DNA of 64,000 nt from Prado023 sp963753075 (GCA_963753075.1 CAVWAR010000017.1:992001-1056000), one strand, 5' to 3'; shown: positions 46,459-55,646, counted from the first letter of the stretch. Made by a program: numbers and translations. Notes: generated by a model not told the origin, from the sequence alone.

Positions 46459-46611
46459 GGGTTTGAGTCCCCTGCTCGATGGGTAACCAACTCACGCAAG
46501 CCCTGAACCGATGGGCTCACCCGCTGGGCCCACGCCGCAACGTCGGCAGTTCCAGAACAGGGAAGAGCCGGTCGCACCAGTTCCCCGTCATCCACAGGAA
46601 GGTCGCAGCCG

Positions 46612-47556
46612 ATGAGTCGTCATGACTCCACAGACTGCCCCAAGACCCCCACAAATCGACGCTCCTCAAGTCCCGCCAAGCGCGCCGCGGGGATCACCGC
46701 TGCCATGTCGCTGGCCATGCTGACCGCTGCTGGGGCCGCCTTGGCCGTCCCGTCCACCTCGACCGAGGCCCCGGTCGCCCTCGCGGGCGCCCCCGCTGGC
46801 CAGGCCGAGGACTACGACGCCGCGCTCCTCGCGCTCAGCGGATCCGAGGCCGCCGAGGCCATCAGCGCCCGCGAGGCGGCGTTGGCCCTCACGTCATCCC
46901 GATCCGCCAACCGTGACGAGCTGCCGGACAAGACCGTGGAGCCGGAGCCGGAGCCCGAGCCCGAGGTCGTGGGCACCCGCTTCGCCACCGCCGGCGTGAA
47001 CATCCGCAAGGCCCCGAACACGGACGCGAAGGTGGTCGACGTGCTTGACCACGGCGACAAGGTTCGCGTCACCGATCAGAAGGATGACGGCTGGCGCCAG
47101 GTCATGCGCAAGGGCGAGACCTACTGGGTCAATGCAGACTACCTGTCCAAGTCGAAGCCGAAGGTGCCGTCGAGCTCGAGCAGCTCATCCAGCTCGGGTG
47201 GGGTGTCCACCGCCGCCTGCACCAACGGGTCGTCAGCGAGCGGGGGGGCGAACGTTGTCGCCGTGCACCGGGCCGTCTGCGCCCAGTTCCCGCAGATCAC
47301 GAACTACGGCACCTACCGCAGTGGCTCCGGGGCACACGCCTCCGGGCGGGCGATCGACATCATGGTCAGCGGATCGACCGGCCAGCAGGTGGCCGACTAC
47401 GTCCGGGCCAACGCGTCCCAGCTGGGCGTCACCGAGGTCATCTACGCGCAGCGGATCTGGACCACCCAGCGCGCTGGCGATGGCTGGCGGGGCATGTCCA
47501 ACCGTGGATCGGCCACAGCCAACCACTACGACCATGTGCACGTCACGGTGCGCTGA
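46612..47556 (+). CDS. Secreted SH3b protein with M15-like (VanY/ARB_07466-type) C-terminal domain
   Basis: 314 aa. A twin-basic, long signal region (1 to about 46, ending ALA-VP) predicts export. A PEPEPEPEVV linker leads to an SH3b domain (about 118-180, GVNIRKAPNTDAKVV). A Ser-rich stretch (about 184-195) follows, and then a domain with GAHASGRAIDIMV and NHYDHVHV, the arrangement of His/Asp zinc ligands in M15-type peptidoglycan peptidases. It probably acts on or binds the cell wall. The gene is flanked upstream by the 18-bp repeat and downstream by a terminator. Confidence 0.82.
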   Translation: MSRHDSTDCPKTPTNRRSSSPAKRAAGITAAMSLAMLTAAGAALAVPSTSTEAPVALAGAPAGQAEDYDAALLALSGSEAAEAISAREAALALTSSRSANRDELPDKTVEPEPEPEPEVVGTRFATAGVNIRKAPNTDAKVVDVLDHGDKVRVTDQKDDGWRQVMRKGETYWVNADYLSKSKPKVPSSSSSSSSSGGVSTAACTNGSSASGGANVVAVHRAVCAQFPQITNYGTYRSGSGAHASGRAIDIMVSGSTGQQVADYVRANASQLGVTEVIYAQRIWTTQRAGDGWRGMSNRGSATANHYDHVHVTVR

Positions 47557-47577
47557 CCTGGCGATAGCACGAACACT

Positions 47578-47614
47578 GATCGGGGCCGTGCGGGATCACC
47601 CGCCCGGCCCCGAT
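47578..47614 (+). terminator. Hairpin terminator after the SH3b/M15-like gene
   Basis: GATCGGGGCCG pairs with CGGCCCCGATC, with extra pairing of GCGGG/CCCGC in the middle, 20 bases after the stop codon. Confidence 0.8.
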
Positions 47615-47664
47615 CGCTGTCCGGCGCCGGCATGCCTCAATGGTCCAGTGCTACGTTCGCCGGC

Positions 47665-48405
47665 GTGAAGCTGCTGGTCACCGGCATGTCAGGGACGGTC
47701 GCGCCACGGTGTGCTGCCGTGGCCCGCGCCGCTGGCCACGAGGTCGTCGGCTGGCCACGGGACCGCGTATCCCCCAACGATGCGCATGCGAGCCGATCGT
47801 TCCTCGACGACCAGGCTCCTGACGCCATCATGCACATGGCGTTCGGTGCCGAGTCCTGGGCCGGCCAACTCGCCGGCCATGCTGCTCGAAGCAACCTGCC
47901 GTTCGTCTTCACCTCGACGACCATGGTCTTCGCACCACGACCGGATGGCCCCTACACGATCGACTCGCCCCGGACGGCGATCGATGACTACGGCGCCTAC
48001 AAGATCCGGTGCGAGGACGCGATCTGGGCCGCGAACCCGGATGCGATGGTCGCAAGACTCGGCTACCAGATGGACCTCGACGGCGCCGGCAACAACATGG
48101 TCGCGCATGTCGATGCAGAGCAGTCGCGCACAGGGTCCGTGCGGGCAAGCAGCGCGTGGATCCCGGCATGTGCCTTCCTCGATGACACCGCACACGCTCT
48201 GCTGTCCCTGGTCACCACCCCCGAGGCAGGGCTGCATCATCTGGACTCGAACGCTGCTACGGCGTGGAGCTACGCCGACATCCTCCGCCGGCTGATGCGT
48301 GTGCGGCCCGCCCCGTGGCGCATCGCCGAGACGCACGACCCTCACCATGACCAGCGGCTGATCGACTCCCGGAGGATCGCCGGACTCGACACTCGGTTGG
48401 GCTGA
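47665..48405 (+). CDS. NAD(P)-binding sugar-nucleotide epimerase/reductase-like protein
   Basis: 246 aa from GTG 47665 (MKLLVTGMSGTVAP). An extended-SDR/RmlD-like Rossmann protein; VTGMSGTVAP is the cofactor loop. The usual YxxxK is seen as YGAYKIRCE. It is shorter than typical RmlD (about 290), and the substrate is unknown. TACGTT at 47652-47657 is seven bases upstream, so this start is preferred to the frame beginning at 47632. Confidence 0.8.
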   Translation: MKLLVTGMSGTVAPRCAAVARAAGHEVVGWPRDRVSPNDAHASRSFLDDQAPDAIMHMAFGAESWAGQLAGHAARSNLPFVFTSTTMVFAPRPDGPYTIDSPRTAIDDYGAYKIRCEDAIWAANPDAMVARLGYQMDLDGAGNNMVAHVDAEQSRTGSVRASSAWIPACAFLDDTAHALLSLVTTPEAGLHHLDSNAATAWSYADILRRLMRVRPAPWRIAETHDPHHDQRLIDSRRIAGLDTRLG

Positions 48406-48453
48406 CCGGAGTGCGCCCCCAGCGGTGAACGTGACACACGGCAGGATGGTGTC

Positions 48454-49239
48454 GTGCTCGTGCTGCTGCCCCCCAGTGAAGGAAAGACCGCCCCGGTGGC
48501 TGGGCCACAGTTGGACCTCGACGCGCTTCACCTGCCCGAGCTCTCCGGCTCCCGGCGCTTGTGCATCGACTCCCTCGTGACCCTGTGCCGCACGCAGCCG
48601 GAGGCCGCCCTGGGCGTCCTCGGCCTCAGCTCCCGCCAGGTCGACGAGGTGCAGCGGAACGCCGGGCTGGAGACGGCGCCGACCGCACCCGCCTGGCAGG
48701 TGTACACGGGGGTGCTGTTCGAAGCGCTCGACGTGCCGGCCGCCGACCCACGCGCTCGGGATCGCCTTGGGCAGTGGGTGCTCGTGTGGTCGGGGCTATG
48801 GGGTGCTGTGGGCCTCGATGACCCGATCCCGGCCTATCGCCTGTCCGGCTCCGTGAACCTGCCCGGTCCGGGGAGACTGGCGTCCTTCTGGCGTGCGCCC
48901 CTCCGTCGTGCCATGGCCGAGGTGACGACCGATCAGGTGATCCTCGACCTGCGCTCAGGCACCTACGCCGCGAGCTGGACGGGTCCGGCTGAGCGGACAG
49001 CGGCCGTTCGCGTGATCCACGAGCAGGGCGCGCGTCGGACGGTGGCCAGTCACTTCAACAAGTCCACCAAGGGCCGGCTGCTTGCGGCGCTGGCCGCCGG
49101 CGACGCGGAGCCCAGCAGCGTTGGGGAGCTGGTGGACGCCATCGGGGAGGCCGGATTCCGCGTGGAGACCCGCCGACCCAGCGGTGCCGGGCGTGCGCCG
49201 AAACCCCGGATTCTCGACGTCGTCGTCGCCTCCCCGTAG
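48454..49239 (+). CDS. yaaA: Peroxide stress protein YaaA (DUF328/UPF0246)
   Basis: 261 aa from GTG 48454 (MLVLLPPSEGKTAP). The YaaA family patterns LLPPSEGK, YTGVLFEALD, SGLWGAV and ASHFNKSTKGRL are present. In E. coli YaaA lowers free iron and limits Fenton damage during H2O2 stress; the same role is inferred here. CAGGAT is six bases before the GTG, so translation is probably leaderless. Confidence 0.93.
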   Translation: MLVLLPPSEGKTAPVAGPQLDLDALHLPELSGSRRLCIDSLVTLCRTQPEAALGVLGLSSRQVDEVQRNAGLETAPTAPAWQVYTGVLFEALDVPAADPRARDRLGQWVLVWSGLWGAVGLDDPIPAYRLSGSVNLPGPGRLASFWRAPLRRAMAEVTTDQVILDLRSGTYAASWTGPAERTAAVRVIHEQGARRTVASHFNKSTKGRLLAALAAGDAEPSSVGELVDAIGEAGFRVETRRPSGAGRAPKPRILDVVVASP

Positions 49240-49431
49240 GTCGCATCGCAACGAAGGAGACAGCTCCTCGACCGGTTGGCTCACCCAGTCGCGCTTCGCG
49301 ATTGCCCAGCCAATAGGCTGAGGATGCACGACGCCGCCCGCCCGCTCCGAGGGGCCTCGGCCGCCCGGCAGCGTGGGCAGCGACAAAGGCACACCGCACA
49401 CATGACCATCCACCGAGAGGACCGGCCCGAC

Positions 49432-49887
49432 GTGGCAGACATCGACATCGACACCCTGGGACCCGTCGACTTCCTGATCGTCGAGTTCCCAGAGGGCACC
49501 ACAACACTGACTGGCGAGGGACTCGACGAGCTGCGCCGGCTTGTGGAGTCCGGACAGATCAGGGTCCTCGACATGCTCTTCCTGGCCAAGAACGAGGACG
49601 GCAGCGTGGAGGCCTCTGAACTCAGCGACCTTGTCGACGTCGATGAACTCAGGTTCCTCGAGGCCGAGCTCGCCACCGTGCTGGCAGAGGAGGACGTCGA
49701 GAACCTCGCGGCAGCGATGCTGCCGGGTGCGTTCGCAGCCGTCCTCGTCTACGAGAACCTGTGGGCCGCGCCGTTCGCCTCCGCGGTGCGCCGCGCCGGC
49801 GGGCAGCTGGTCGCCAATGGACGCATCCCCATCCAGGCCATCATCGCCTCGATGGAAGCCGCAGTCGACGAGATCGAAGGAGAGTGA
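49432..49887 (+). CDS. DUF6325-type hypothetical protein
   Basis: 151 aa if GTG 49432 is used, which has GAGAGG at 49415-49420. ATG 49402 would add ten residues but lacks a ribosome site. The start MADIDIDTLGPVDFLIVEFP and the C-terminal GGQLVANGRIPIQAIIASMEA match a small actinobacterial family (DUF6325) of unknown function. The protein is acidic. A tiny Arg-rich gene follows after one base and is probably translated with it. Confidence 0.8.
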   Translation: MADIDIDTLGPVDFLIVEFPEGTTTLTGEGLDELRRLVESGQIRVLDMLFLAKNEDGSVEASELSDLVDVDELRFLEAELATVLAEEDVENLAAAMLPGAFAAVLVYENLWAAPFASAVRRAGGQLVANGRIPIQAIIASMEAAVDEIEGE

Positions 49888-49888
49888 C

Positions 49889-50056
49889 ATGCCAGTAGGA
49901 CCCGGACGTCGCGGCCGTCGCGGAGTCGTTGGTGGTCGGCCGGTCGCCCGCACTGCTGCCGTGGGAACTGCAGCAGTGGTCGCGACTCATGGGAACCGGG
50001 CAGATCGTCGCGATGACCGTCAGGACAACCGCCAGGACCGGCGCCGCCGACGCTGA
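49889..50056 (+). CDS. Small 55-residue Arg/Gly-rich protein
   Basis: 55 aa starting MPVGPGRRGRRGVVGG, with a short hydrophobic middle (TAAVGTAAVVAT, about 23-34) and a very basic tail ending in QDRRRRR. An excellent ribosome site (GAAGGAGAG, 49876-49884) overlaps the end of the DUF6325 gene, and the start is one base past its stop codon. Similar short basic proteins accompany DUF6325 genes in other actinobacteria, as I recall. The partner of such a basic peptide could be the acidic DUF6325 protein, nucleic acid or the membrane. Confidence 0.7.
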   Translation: MPVGPGRRGRRGVVGGRPVARTAAVGTAAVVATHGNRADRRDDRQDNRQDRRRRR

Positions 50057-50097
50057 GGACGGCGACGGCTACGCTGCCAGACCCGTAGCCTTGGTCT

Positions 50098-51783
50098 GTG
50101 GCTACCGACGAGCAGGCCCGCGAGCGAATCATCTCCGCAGCCTCCGAGTTGTTCGCCACCCAGGGCTACGGCGCGACGACCACGGCGATGGTCGCCAGGC
50201 GGGCTGGCGTGAGCGCGCGCACCGTTCGTCGGTTGGTCGGTGGTCCCCACGAGCTCCTGGTGGCGGCGCTCGCCGAACGCCGGGGGTCCGAGGCGGCTGA
50301 TCTGGTCGGTGCCGCCGCAGAAGCACCTGAGCGCACTCCACCCCTGTCGGTGCTGATCGAGGCTGCCCACAGGCTCTTCGCGGACCCGGGGCGGAGCTGG
50401 GACAGCCTCGAGCTCGAGGTGCTGGCCCGGGCCGCCGAGGATCCTGAGCTGCGGTCACTCGCCGCCGACCGAATCGCCCAGCGCAGTGCCAACGCCAGGG
50501 CGGTGACCGAGCACTCGCGCGGGTCCGGCGGGCTCGACCCGGAGCTGTCGGATGATGCGGTCGTGCACCTGTCGATGGCCCTGTCCATCGGACTGGCCAT
50601 GCTAGACCCAGTGGCGGCGGGCCGTCCCACGCCGCTGGAGTGGGACGCCATGATGGCCCGGCTGGGGGCGACGATGGCCCCTGCGGAGATGCTGCTCCAA
50701 CCGGCCTACGAGGTCAGCTCGCACTGGTACCTGCGCGTGGACATCCCGGATCGGCCCGGCGGGCTGTCACGGCTGATCCGATCGCTGGGAACCCTGCACG
50801 TCTACACCGTCGCCCTGCAGGTCGTGGGACATGAGGGCAGCAATCGCACCATCGACATGGCGCTGATGGCACCACAGCACGTCTCGCGCGCGGTCATCCT
50901 GGCCGCTGCCGAGTCTGCGGGCGACAAGGCCTTCATCACTACGGGGTCCCCAGACGCGCGTCGGGACCTGTTCACGCGGATGCTCGACGCCGCCACGTTC
51001 CTGGTCAAGCATCCGGATGCCGCTCCCAGTGTCGCCGCCGAGCTGGTCGGGGCCGAGCATCTGGAGGTGATCGATGCCACCGACGGGGTCGACGACCGGA
51101 CCGACGTCCTGCGCCTGCAATGGACCGCCGACCGACACGTGCTGCTCCAGCGCTCGTGGGCGCCCTTCGCCCACACTGAGCAGGCGCGTGCGTCCGCCCT
51201 GCTCCGGCTCTCAGCCGCCATCGCCCGCGTCGCCGGTGACGACGACGTGGCCGGGTGGATCGAGCAGGTCAAGGACGGCACGGTCTGGATCCGGCTGGCA
51301 CGCCCGGAGGACTCCGACGCCGTGGCCGCGATGCATGACCGATGCTCCGAGCGCAGCCGCTACCAGCGGTACTTCTCGTTGACCGAGTGGCGCGATGTCC
51401 GACTTCGCCGGCTGGCCGGCGGGCACCGCGGGGCGGCCCTGGTGGCCATGGACCGAGGCGGACACATCGTGGCGCTGGGCAACGTGTTCCCCGAGGCGCC
51501 CGGTGACAGCAGGACAGCGGAGATCGCGGTCCTCGTCGAGGACGCCCACCAGGGGACCGGAGTCGGTACGGTGATGCTTCAGCGCATGCTCCAGGTCGCA
51601 CACCGGATGGGGTTCAGCGAGGTCGTGGCCCACGTGCTGGCCGACAACACAGGGATGCGCCACCTTCTGGACAAGACCGGGCTGTCGTGGGACACCACCA
51701 TCGAGCAGGGCGTCGCCCGGATGGCCGCGGTCCTGCCCACGCTGGACTCCGGGGACCTCCTCCTGTCGCCGGATCCAGCCTGA
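50098..51783 (+). CDS. TetR HTH - ACT-like - GNAT acetyltransferase fusion protein
   Basis: 561 aa from GTG 50098. Residues about 5-52 form a TetR HTH (TTTAMVARRAGVSARTVRRL) with a TetR-like helical region to about 195. Residues about 207-262 look like an ACT ligand-binding domain (WYLRVDIPDRPGGLSRLIRS). Residues about 395-545 are a GNAT domain with acetyl-CoA loop HQGTGVGTVML. There is no frameshift across either linker. A regulator that senses an amino acid or related ligand and acetylates a partner is a possible reading. TAGCCT (50086-50091) lies six bases upstream. Confidence 0.85.
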   Translation: MATDEQARERIISAASELFATQGYGATTTAMVARRAGVSARTVRRLVGGPHELLVAALAERRGSEAADLVGAAAEAPERTPPLSVLIEAAHRLFADPGRSWDSLELEVLARAAEDPELRSLAADRIAQRSANARAVTEHSRGSGGLDPELSDDAVVHLSMALSIGLAMLDPVAAGRPTPLEWDAMMARLGATMAPAEMLLQPAYEVSSHWYLRVDIPDRPGGLSRLIRSLGTLHVYTVALQVVGHEGSNRTIDMALMAPQHVSRAVILAAAESAGDKAFITTGSPDARRDLFTRMLDAATFLVKHPDAAPSVAAELVGAEHLEVIDATDGVDDRTDVLRLQWTADRHVLLQRSWAPFAHTEQARASALLRLSAAIARVAGDDDVAGWIEQVKDGTVWIRLARPEDSDAVAAMHDRCSERSRYQRYFSLTEWRDVRLRRLAGGHRGAALVAMDRGGHIVALGNVFPEAPGDSRTAEIAVLVEDAHQGTGVGTVMLQRMLQVAHRMGFSEVVAHVLADNTGMRHLLDKTGLSWDTTIEQGVARMAAVLPTLDSGDLLLSPDPA

Positions 51784-51819
51784 CCGGGGCCTCGACCACC
51801 AACCTGGCCCGGGGGCCGA

Positions 51820-53463
51820 TCAGCGCACCGTGACCTCAGGCATGCTCAGCTCCGCACCGACGGGCAGCCCCAGCTCGGCAGCCAGCTCCCGCCATCCCGG
51901 AAGCTCAACCACACCGAGCGCGGCGCGCGGATCCTCCGTGTTCCGGGGACGGCTGAGCCGGGCAGATGCGGGCACGTGCAGGGCCCTGAGGACCGCGGCG
52001 TCGGCGGGCAGGCCTCCGCGCGCGCGGGCGATCCCCGCGGCCTGGCGCAGCCCACCGAGCTCGTCGACCAGGCCGATGCCGACGGCGTCGGCGCCGGTCC
52101 AGACCCGGCCCCGGGCGATCGCCTCGATCTCAGCGACCGAGCGGCCGCGACCATCGGCAACCTTCGCCACGAACTCCTCGTAGATCGCATCGATTCCGGC
52201 AGCCAGCTGCTCCCGCTCACCGGCGTCGAAGCCACGGCGCGCGGAGTACATGAGGGACCGGTCGCCCTTGGAGATGCTGCCGGTCGTCAGGCCCAGCCGC
52301 TCGAGCAGCTCGCGGATCACCAGCTTGCCCCCGAACACGCCGATGGACCCCGTCAGCGTTGCGGGCAACGCGACGATCACGTCCGCCGGGCAGGCCACGT
52401 AGTAGCCCCCCGACGCGGCCGCCGCTCCCATCGACACGACGACGGGCTTGCCCGCTTCCCGAACGCGGCACACCTCGCGCCAGATCGTGTCCGACGCGAC
52501 CGCGGAGCCACCCGGCGAGTCGACGTGCAGCAGGACGGCGCGGGCCCGGTCGTCGCTACCCGCCGCGCGCAATGCCGCCCCCACCGAATCACTGCCCACC
52601 TGGCGTCCCATCGGACCGCGGCGCGATCGTCCGGTGCCGATCGATCCCCTGATCTCAACCAGCGCCACATGCCCCTTGCGCCGAGCGGGCACCTTCGGGC
52701 GTCGAGGTGGTGCCCACCGCTCGGCGAACAGCAGCTCGGCGTCGGGTCCCACCCGTTCCCGCATCGCGGCATACGCCTGATCCCGGTAGCCCAAGGCGTC
52801 CACGAGCCCCGCTGCATGCGCCTGCATGGCCAGCCTCGGGCCGGTGTCGACCAAGTGGCGCACGTCAGCGCCGACCATCCCGCGGGCCTCGGCGATCGTA
52901 TCGATCGCCTCGTCGTAGATGGACTGCGCCAGTCGATCGAGCGCCTCACGGTGGGCGTCGGAGAGCTCGGTGCGCATGACCTGGTCGGCGGCATTCTTGT
53001 ACTCGTGTCGCTGTTCGATCTGGGGCTCGATGCCGAGACGATCCAGGGCGCCGCGCACGAAGGTGGCCTGCACGCCCACCCCGAGCAGGCCCAGCTCCCC
53101 GCCCGGCTGCAGCCAGATCTCGTCGAAGGCGGTCGCGAGCACGTAGTCGGTCATGCCCCCCGAGCCCTCACCGAAGGTCTCGGCCCAGGCCATCGTCGGC
53201 TTGCCGCTGGCGGCGAAGGCCCGTACGCCGAGCCGCAGCTCCTGCATGACCGCCCAGGGAAGGGTGCCGCCCACCTTGGCGATCAGGCCGGTGACCCGAT
53301 CGTCAGTCCCGGCCTCGTGCAGGGTGCGCAGGATCGGGCGCAGCTGATGACGACCCCGGCTCCGCAGGCGAGCCAACGGGTCATCGGCGTCCGGCTCGAC
53401 CGGAGGAACGGTGAGGTCGAGCTCCAGCAGGAGATCAGGGCGGTGACCGGGCAGCTCAGGCAT
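51820..53463 (-). CDS. sppA: Signal peptide peptidase SppA-like serine protease
   Basis: 547 aa, the long (two-repeat, 67-kDa) type. The catalytic serine is in GAAAASGGYYVAC of the C-terminal repeat, and the lysine in EYKNAADQ of the N-terminal repeat. These two residues form the Ser-Lys dyad across repeats, as in E. coli SppA. No N-terminal membrane anchor is visible, so the protein may be soluble or peripheral. It degrades leftover signal peptides by family. Start ATG 53463. Confidence 0.92.
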   Translation of the reverse strand: MPELPGHRPDLLLELDLTVPPVEPDADDPLARLRSRGRHQLRPILRTLHEAGTDDRVTGLIAKVGGTLPWAVMQELRLGVRAFAASGKPTMAWAETFGEGSGGMTDYVLATAFDEIWLQPGGELGLLGVGVQATFVRGALDRLGIEPQIEQRHEYKNAADQVMRTELSDAHREALDRLAQSIYDEAIDTIAEARGMVGADVRHLVDTGPRLAMQAHAAGLVDALGYRDQAYAAMRERVGPDAELLFAERWAPPRRPKVPARRKGHVALVEIRGSIGTGRSRRGPMGRQVGSDSVGAALRAAGSDDRARAVLLHVDSPGGSAVASDTIWREVCRVREAGKPVVVSMGAAAASGGYYVACPADVIVALPATLTGSIGVFGGKLVIRELLERLGLTTGSISKGDRSLMYSARRGFDAGEREQLAAGIDAIYEEFVAKVADGRGRSVAEIEAIARGRVWTGADAVGIGLVDELGGLRQAAGIARARGGLPADAAVLRALHVPASARLSRPRNTEDPRAALGVVELPGWRELAAELGLPVGAELSMPEVTVR

Positions 53464-53587
53464 CCACCCACTCTAGGAGAACGTGCCCGCAAGCGGAGTC
53501 CCCCAGCGTGACCCACGGCCGAGGACATCCCGGCCGTGTTCCCGGCCACACCGCGCGCCGCACGCCAGCGCGCGCGATGCTGTGCAG

Positions 53588-53980
53588 GTGACTGAGCTGA
53601 ACGTCCTCGGCGGCACCCTCGATCCATGCAGCAACGACCCCGTGACTGGGTTCTACCGCGACGGGAGCTGCAACACCGGGCCCCAGGACCTCGGTAGCCA
53701 CACCATCTGCGCCGTGGTCACGGCGGAGTTCCTCGACCATCAGCGCCGGATCGGCAACGACCTGTCCACGCCCCGGCCGGAGTACCGGTTCCCGGGGCTT
53801 GTCCCTGGCGACCGGTGGTGCGTGACCGCGGCCAACTGGCTGCGGGCCTACAACGAGGGCGTCGCTGCACCCGTCGTGCTGGCCGCAACGAATGCCGCGG
53901 CGCTCCGGGTCGTGCCGCTGGAGGCCCTTCAGGCGCATGCGGTCGACGTGCCGGGTGACGCCAGCTCGCTGGACGAGTAG
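53588..53980 (+). CDS. DUF2237 family protein
   Basis: 130 aa from GTG 53588 (MTELNVLGGTLDPCSN). DUF2237 patterns are PxTGFYRDGSCNTGPQD-like (residues about 19-35), DLSTPRPEYRFPGLVPGDRWC and RVVPLEAL. Function unknown; such proteins are widespread and small. GATGCT lies six bases upstream. The DUF309 gene follows in the same direction after 84 bases. Confidence 0.88.
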   Translation: MTELNVLGGTLDPCSNDPVTGFYRDGSCNTGPQDLGSHTICAVVTAEFLDHQRRIGNDLSTPRPEYRFPGLVPGDRWCVTAANWLRAYNEGVAAPVVLAATNAAALRVVPLEALQAHAVDVPGDASSLDE

Positions 53981-54064
53981 CCGGCTCCCGGGATCGCCGG
54001 CGGGGACTGCGCTGTGGGCGGGGAACCGTCACACTGACGGGGAGCACAGGGAAGGGAGCCGGTC

Positions 54065-54502
54065 TTGGCCGACGCACGAGATCGCGATGGGACTGGTCGC
54101 CCACGCCAGGAGCGGCCCCGCGATGCCCTCGGCCGACCCCTGCCGTACGGCTCCCCCGGCGTCGAGCCGGTATCCGAGGAGCCGCTGCCACCCGACGAGA
54201 CCCTGGTACTGGCTCACCAACTGGTCAGCGACGGCCGCCCGTTCTCTGCTCACGAGGTCCTGGAGGCCCGGTGGAAGGCTGGGCCGACCGAGGAGCGTGA
54301 CCTGTGGCAGGGCCTTGCCCAGCTCTGCGTCGGGCTCACCCATGCCGCGCGTGGCAACGGCACGGGTGCCGCACGGCTCCTGGAGCGGGGCGCCGGACGG
54401 CTCCAGACCTACGGCGCCGCTGACGGTCCCAGCTACGGCCTGGATCTCACGGCCGTGGTCTCGTGCGCTCAGCAGCGGGCAGCGCAGGGACCAACGCGGT
54501 AG
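54065..54502 (+). CDS. DUF309 domain protein
   Basis: 145 aa from TTG 54065, preceded by AGGGAAGGGAG. The DUF309 helical motif is FSAHEVLEARWKAGP (about 60-74) followed by WQGLAQLCVGLTH. Members are small all-helical proteins of unknown role. The N-terminal ~30 residues are polar and poorly conserved, so a later start cannot be excluded. It probably shares a transcript with DUF2237. Confidence 0.85.
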   Translation: MADARDRDGTGRPRQERPRDALGRPLPYGSPGVEPVSEEPLPPDETLVLAHQLVSDGRPFSAHEVLEARWKAGPTEERDLWQGLAQLCVGLTHAARGNGTGAARLLERGAGRLQTYGAADGPSYGLDLTAVVSCAQQRAAQGPTR

Positions 54503-54558
54503 TCCCCGCGACCGGGCCCCGCCCGCCACGCGCTGGCCTTCCGCTCGGCCCCCGACTG

Positions 54559-55479
54559 TCAGTCCTTGTCCCACTCGCTCCTGGGGATGACGAACAGGTT
54601 CTTCTTCACCTTGCGCCGGTCGCACGCAACCAGGACGCTCAGGTCCGGCAGCACGACGATCCCCTCGGGCTTGGACCGGACACCGGACATGCGCCAGACC
54701 GCCGTCGCCCCGAACGAGCCCGCGAATGGGTCGGCTGCGGCTGCCGCAGGCGGCACGAGCGCGACCGAACTGCCCCGGTCGCTGAGCAGGATCAGGTTTC
54801 CACGGGGTCCCACCTCGGCATCGCTGAGGTCCGGGCAGGCCGACACCGTCTCGGCGGTGGGGGCCCAGGCCGCGAGCAGCACGAGGCGGACGTCCTGCCC
54901 GGACGCCGAGCCGGCGCCCGCCCACCAGGGCTCGCCGGGATCCAGCCACCGGTCCGGGCCGTAGCCGCGGGGCGAATCGCCGGCCGGGCCGAACTCGAGC
55001 AGCGCAGCCGGGTCCTTCTCCTTGACGATCAGCAGGTGGCCGTCCTTGAGCATGACCACGCCCTCGGCGTGTGAGCCGCCCGGGTCTCGCCACGACGCCC
55101 GCAGCTCCTCGGAACCCGCATCGTCGGGGATGTCCAGGGCGATGTGCGCCAGCACCTGCCGCCCCGGTCCGTCGATGTACTCAGCCCGGCAGGGGGTCTC
55201 CTGGACGAGCAGCAGGCCAAGCGCACCGTCGATCGCGATGGCCTCGAGCTGCGGATTGTCATGCGGGATCCGCGTTCCTTCGGCATGCCGCAGTGCCAGC
55301 GTCTGCCACTCGAGGTCGTCGATCCCGTCGGCCACACCAGCCCACGCGATGGTTGCCTTCCGGTCGCCGATTGCCGCGATGGTCATCCGCCCATCCAGGT
55401 TGCGACCGACGGCCAGGCCGGAGACCTCCGCCAGAGGAATCGTGCCGACCTTCTCGGCGTCCACGTCGATGATTCGCAT
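54559..55479 (-). CDS. Hypothetical protein, possibly a beta-propeller
   Basis: 306 aa from ATG 55479. I do not recognise the family. Several repeats of short hydrophobic strands with Gly/Asp turns (for example GRMTIAAIGDRKATIAW, LGLLLVQE, GHLLIVKEKDPAALLEFG, GNLILLSDRGSSVALV, PEGIVVLPDLSVLVACD) suggest a beta-propeller of the esterase-like/SdiA-regulated type. No signal peptide is seen. CAGTAT lies six bases upstream of the ATG. The gene diverges from the heliorhodopsin gene with 174 bases between starts. Confidence 0.75.
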   Translation of the reverse strand: MRIIDVDAEKVGTIPLAEVSGLAVGRNLDGRMTIAAIGDRKATIAWAGVADGIDDLEWQTLALRHAEGTRIPHDNPQLEAIAIDGALGLLLVQETPCRAEYIDGPGRQVLAHIALDIPDDAGSEELRASWRDPGGSHAEGVVMLKDGHLLIVKEKDPAALLEFGPAGDSPRGYGPDRWLDPGEPWWAGAGSASGQDVRLVLLAAWAPTAETVSACPDLSDAEVGPRGNLILLSDRGSSVALVPPAAAAADPFAGSFGATAVWRMSGVRSKPEGIVVLPDLSVLVACDRRKVKKNLFVIPRSEWDKD

Positions 55480-55640
55480 GACCCCATACTGACGGGCGCG
55501 CCCGTGAAACGCGTGATCGGTGCGGCGACACCCGGTCCCGAGCCATCTGGCCCCGCGAACTCGGCACCGCCGGGGGTAGTCGGGCTCGGCCGTGCGCGAC
55601 ACACCGCAACCCGGCAAGCGCGGACCCACGCCTCCCGGGC

Positions 55641-55646
55641 TAACGT
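55641..55646 (+). promoter_or_regulatory. -10 box of the heliorhodopsin gene
   Basis: TAACGT ends seven bases before ATG 55654, placing the transcription start at or next to the start codon. No good -35 match is present at 17-bp spacing. Confidence 0.55.

Noticed and set aside
46455..46475. tRNA-like T arm (GGGGTTTGAGTCCCC)
   Set aside because: The conserved C56 is missing and no acceptor, D or anticodon arms can be folded around it.
46376..46611. Possible ydaO/yuaA (c-di-AMP) riboswitch before the SH3b/M15-like gene
   Set aside because: This gene class often has one in actinobacteria, but the conserved GGGGTGAAT and AACCCGTCAGCTAACC-like cores are absent.
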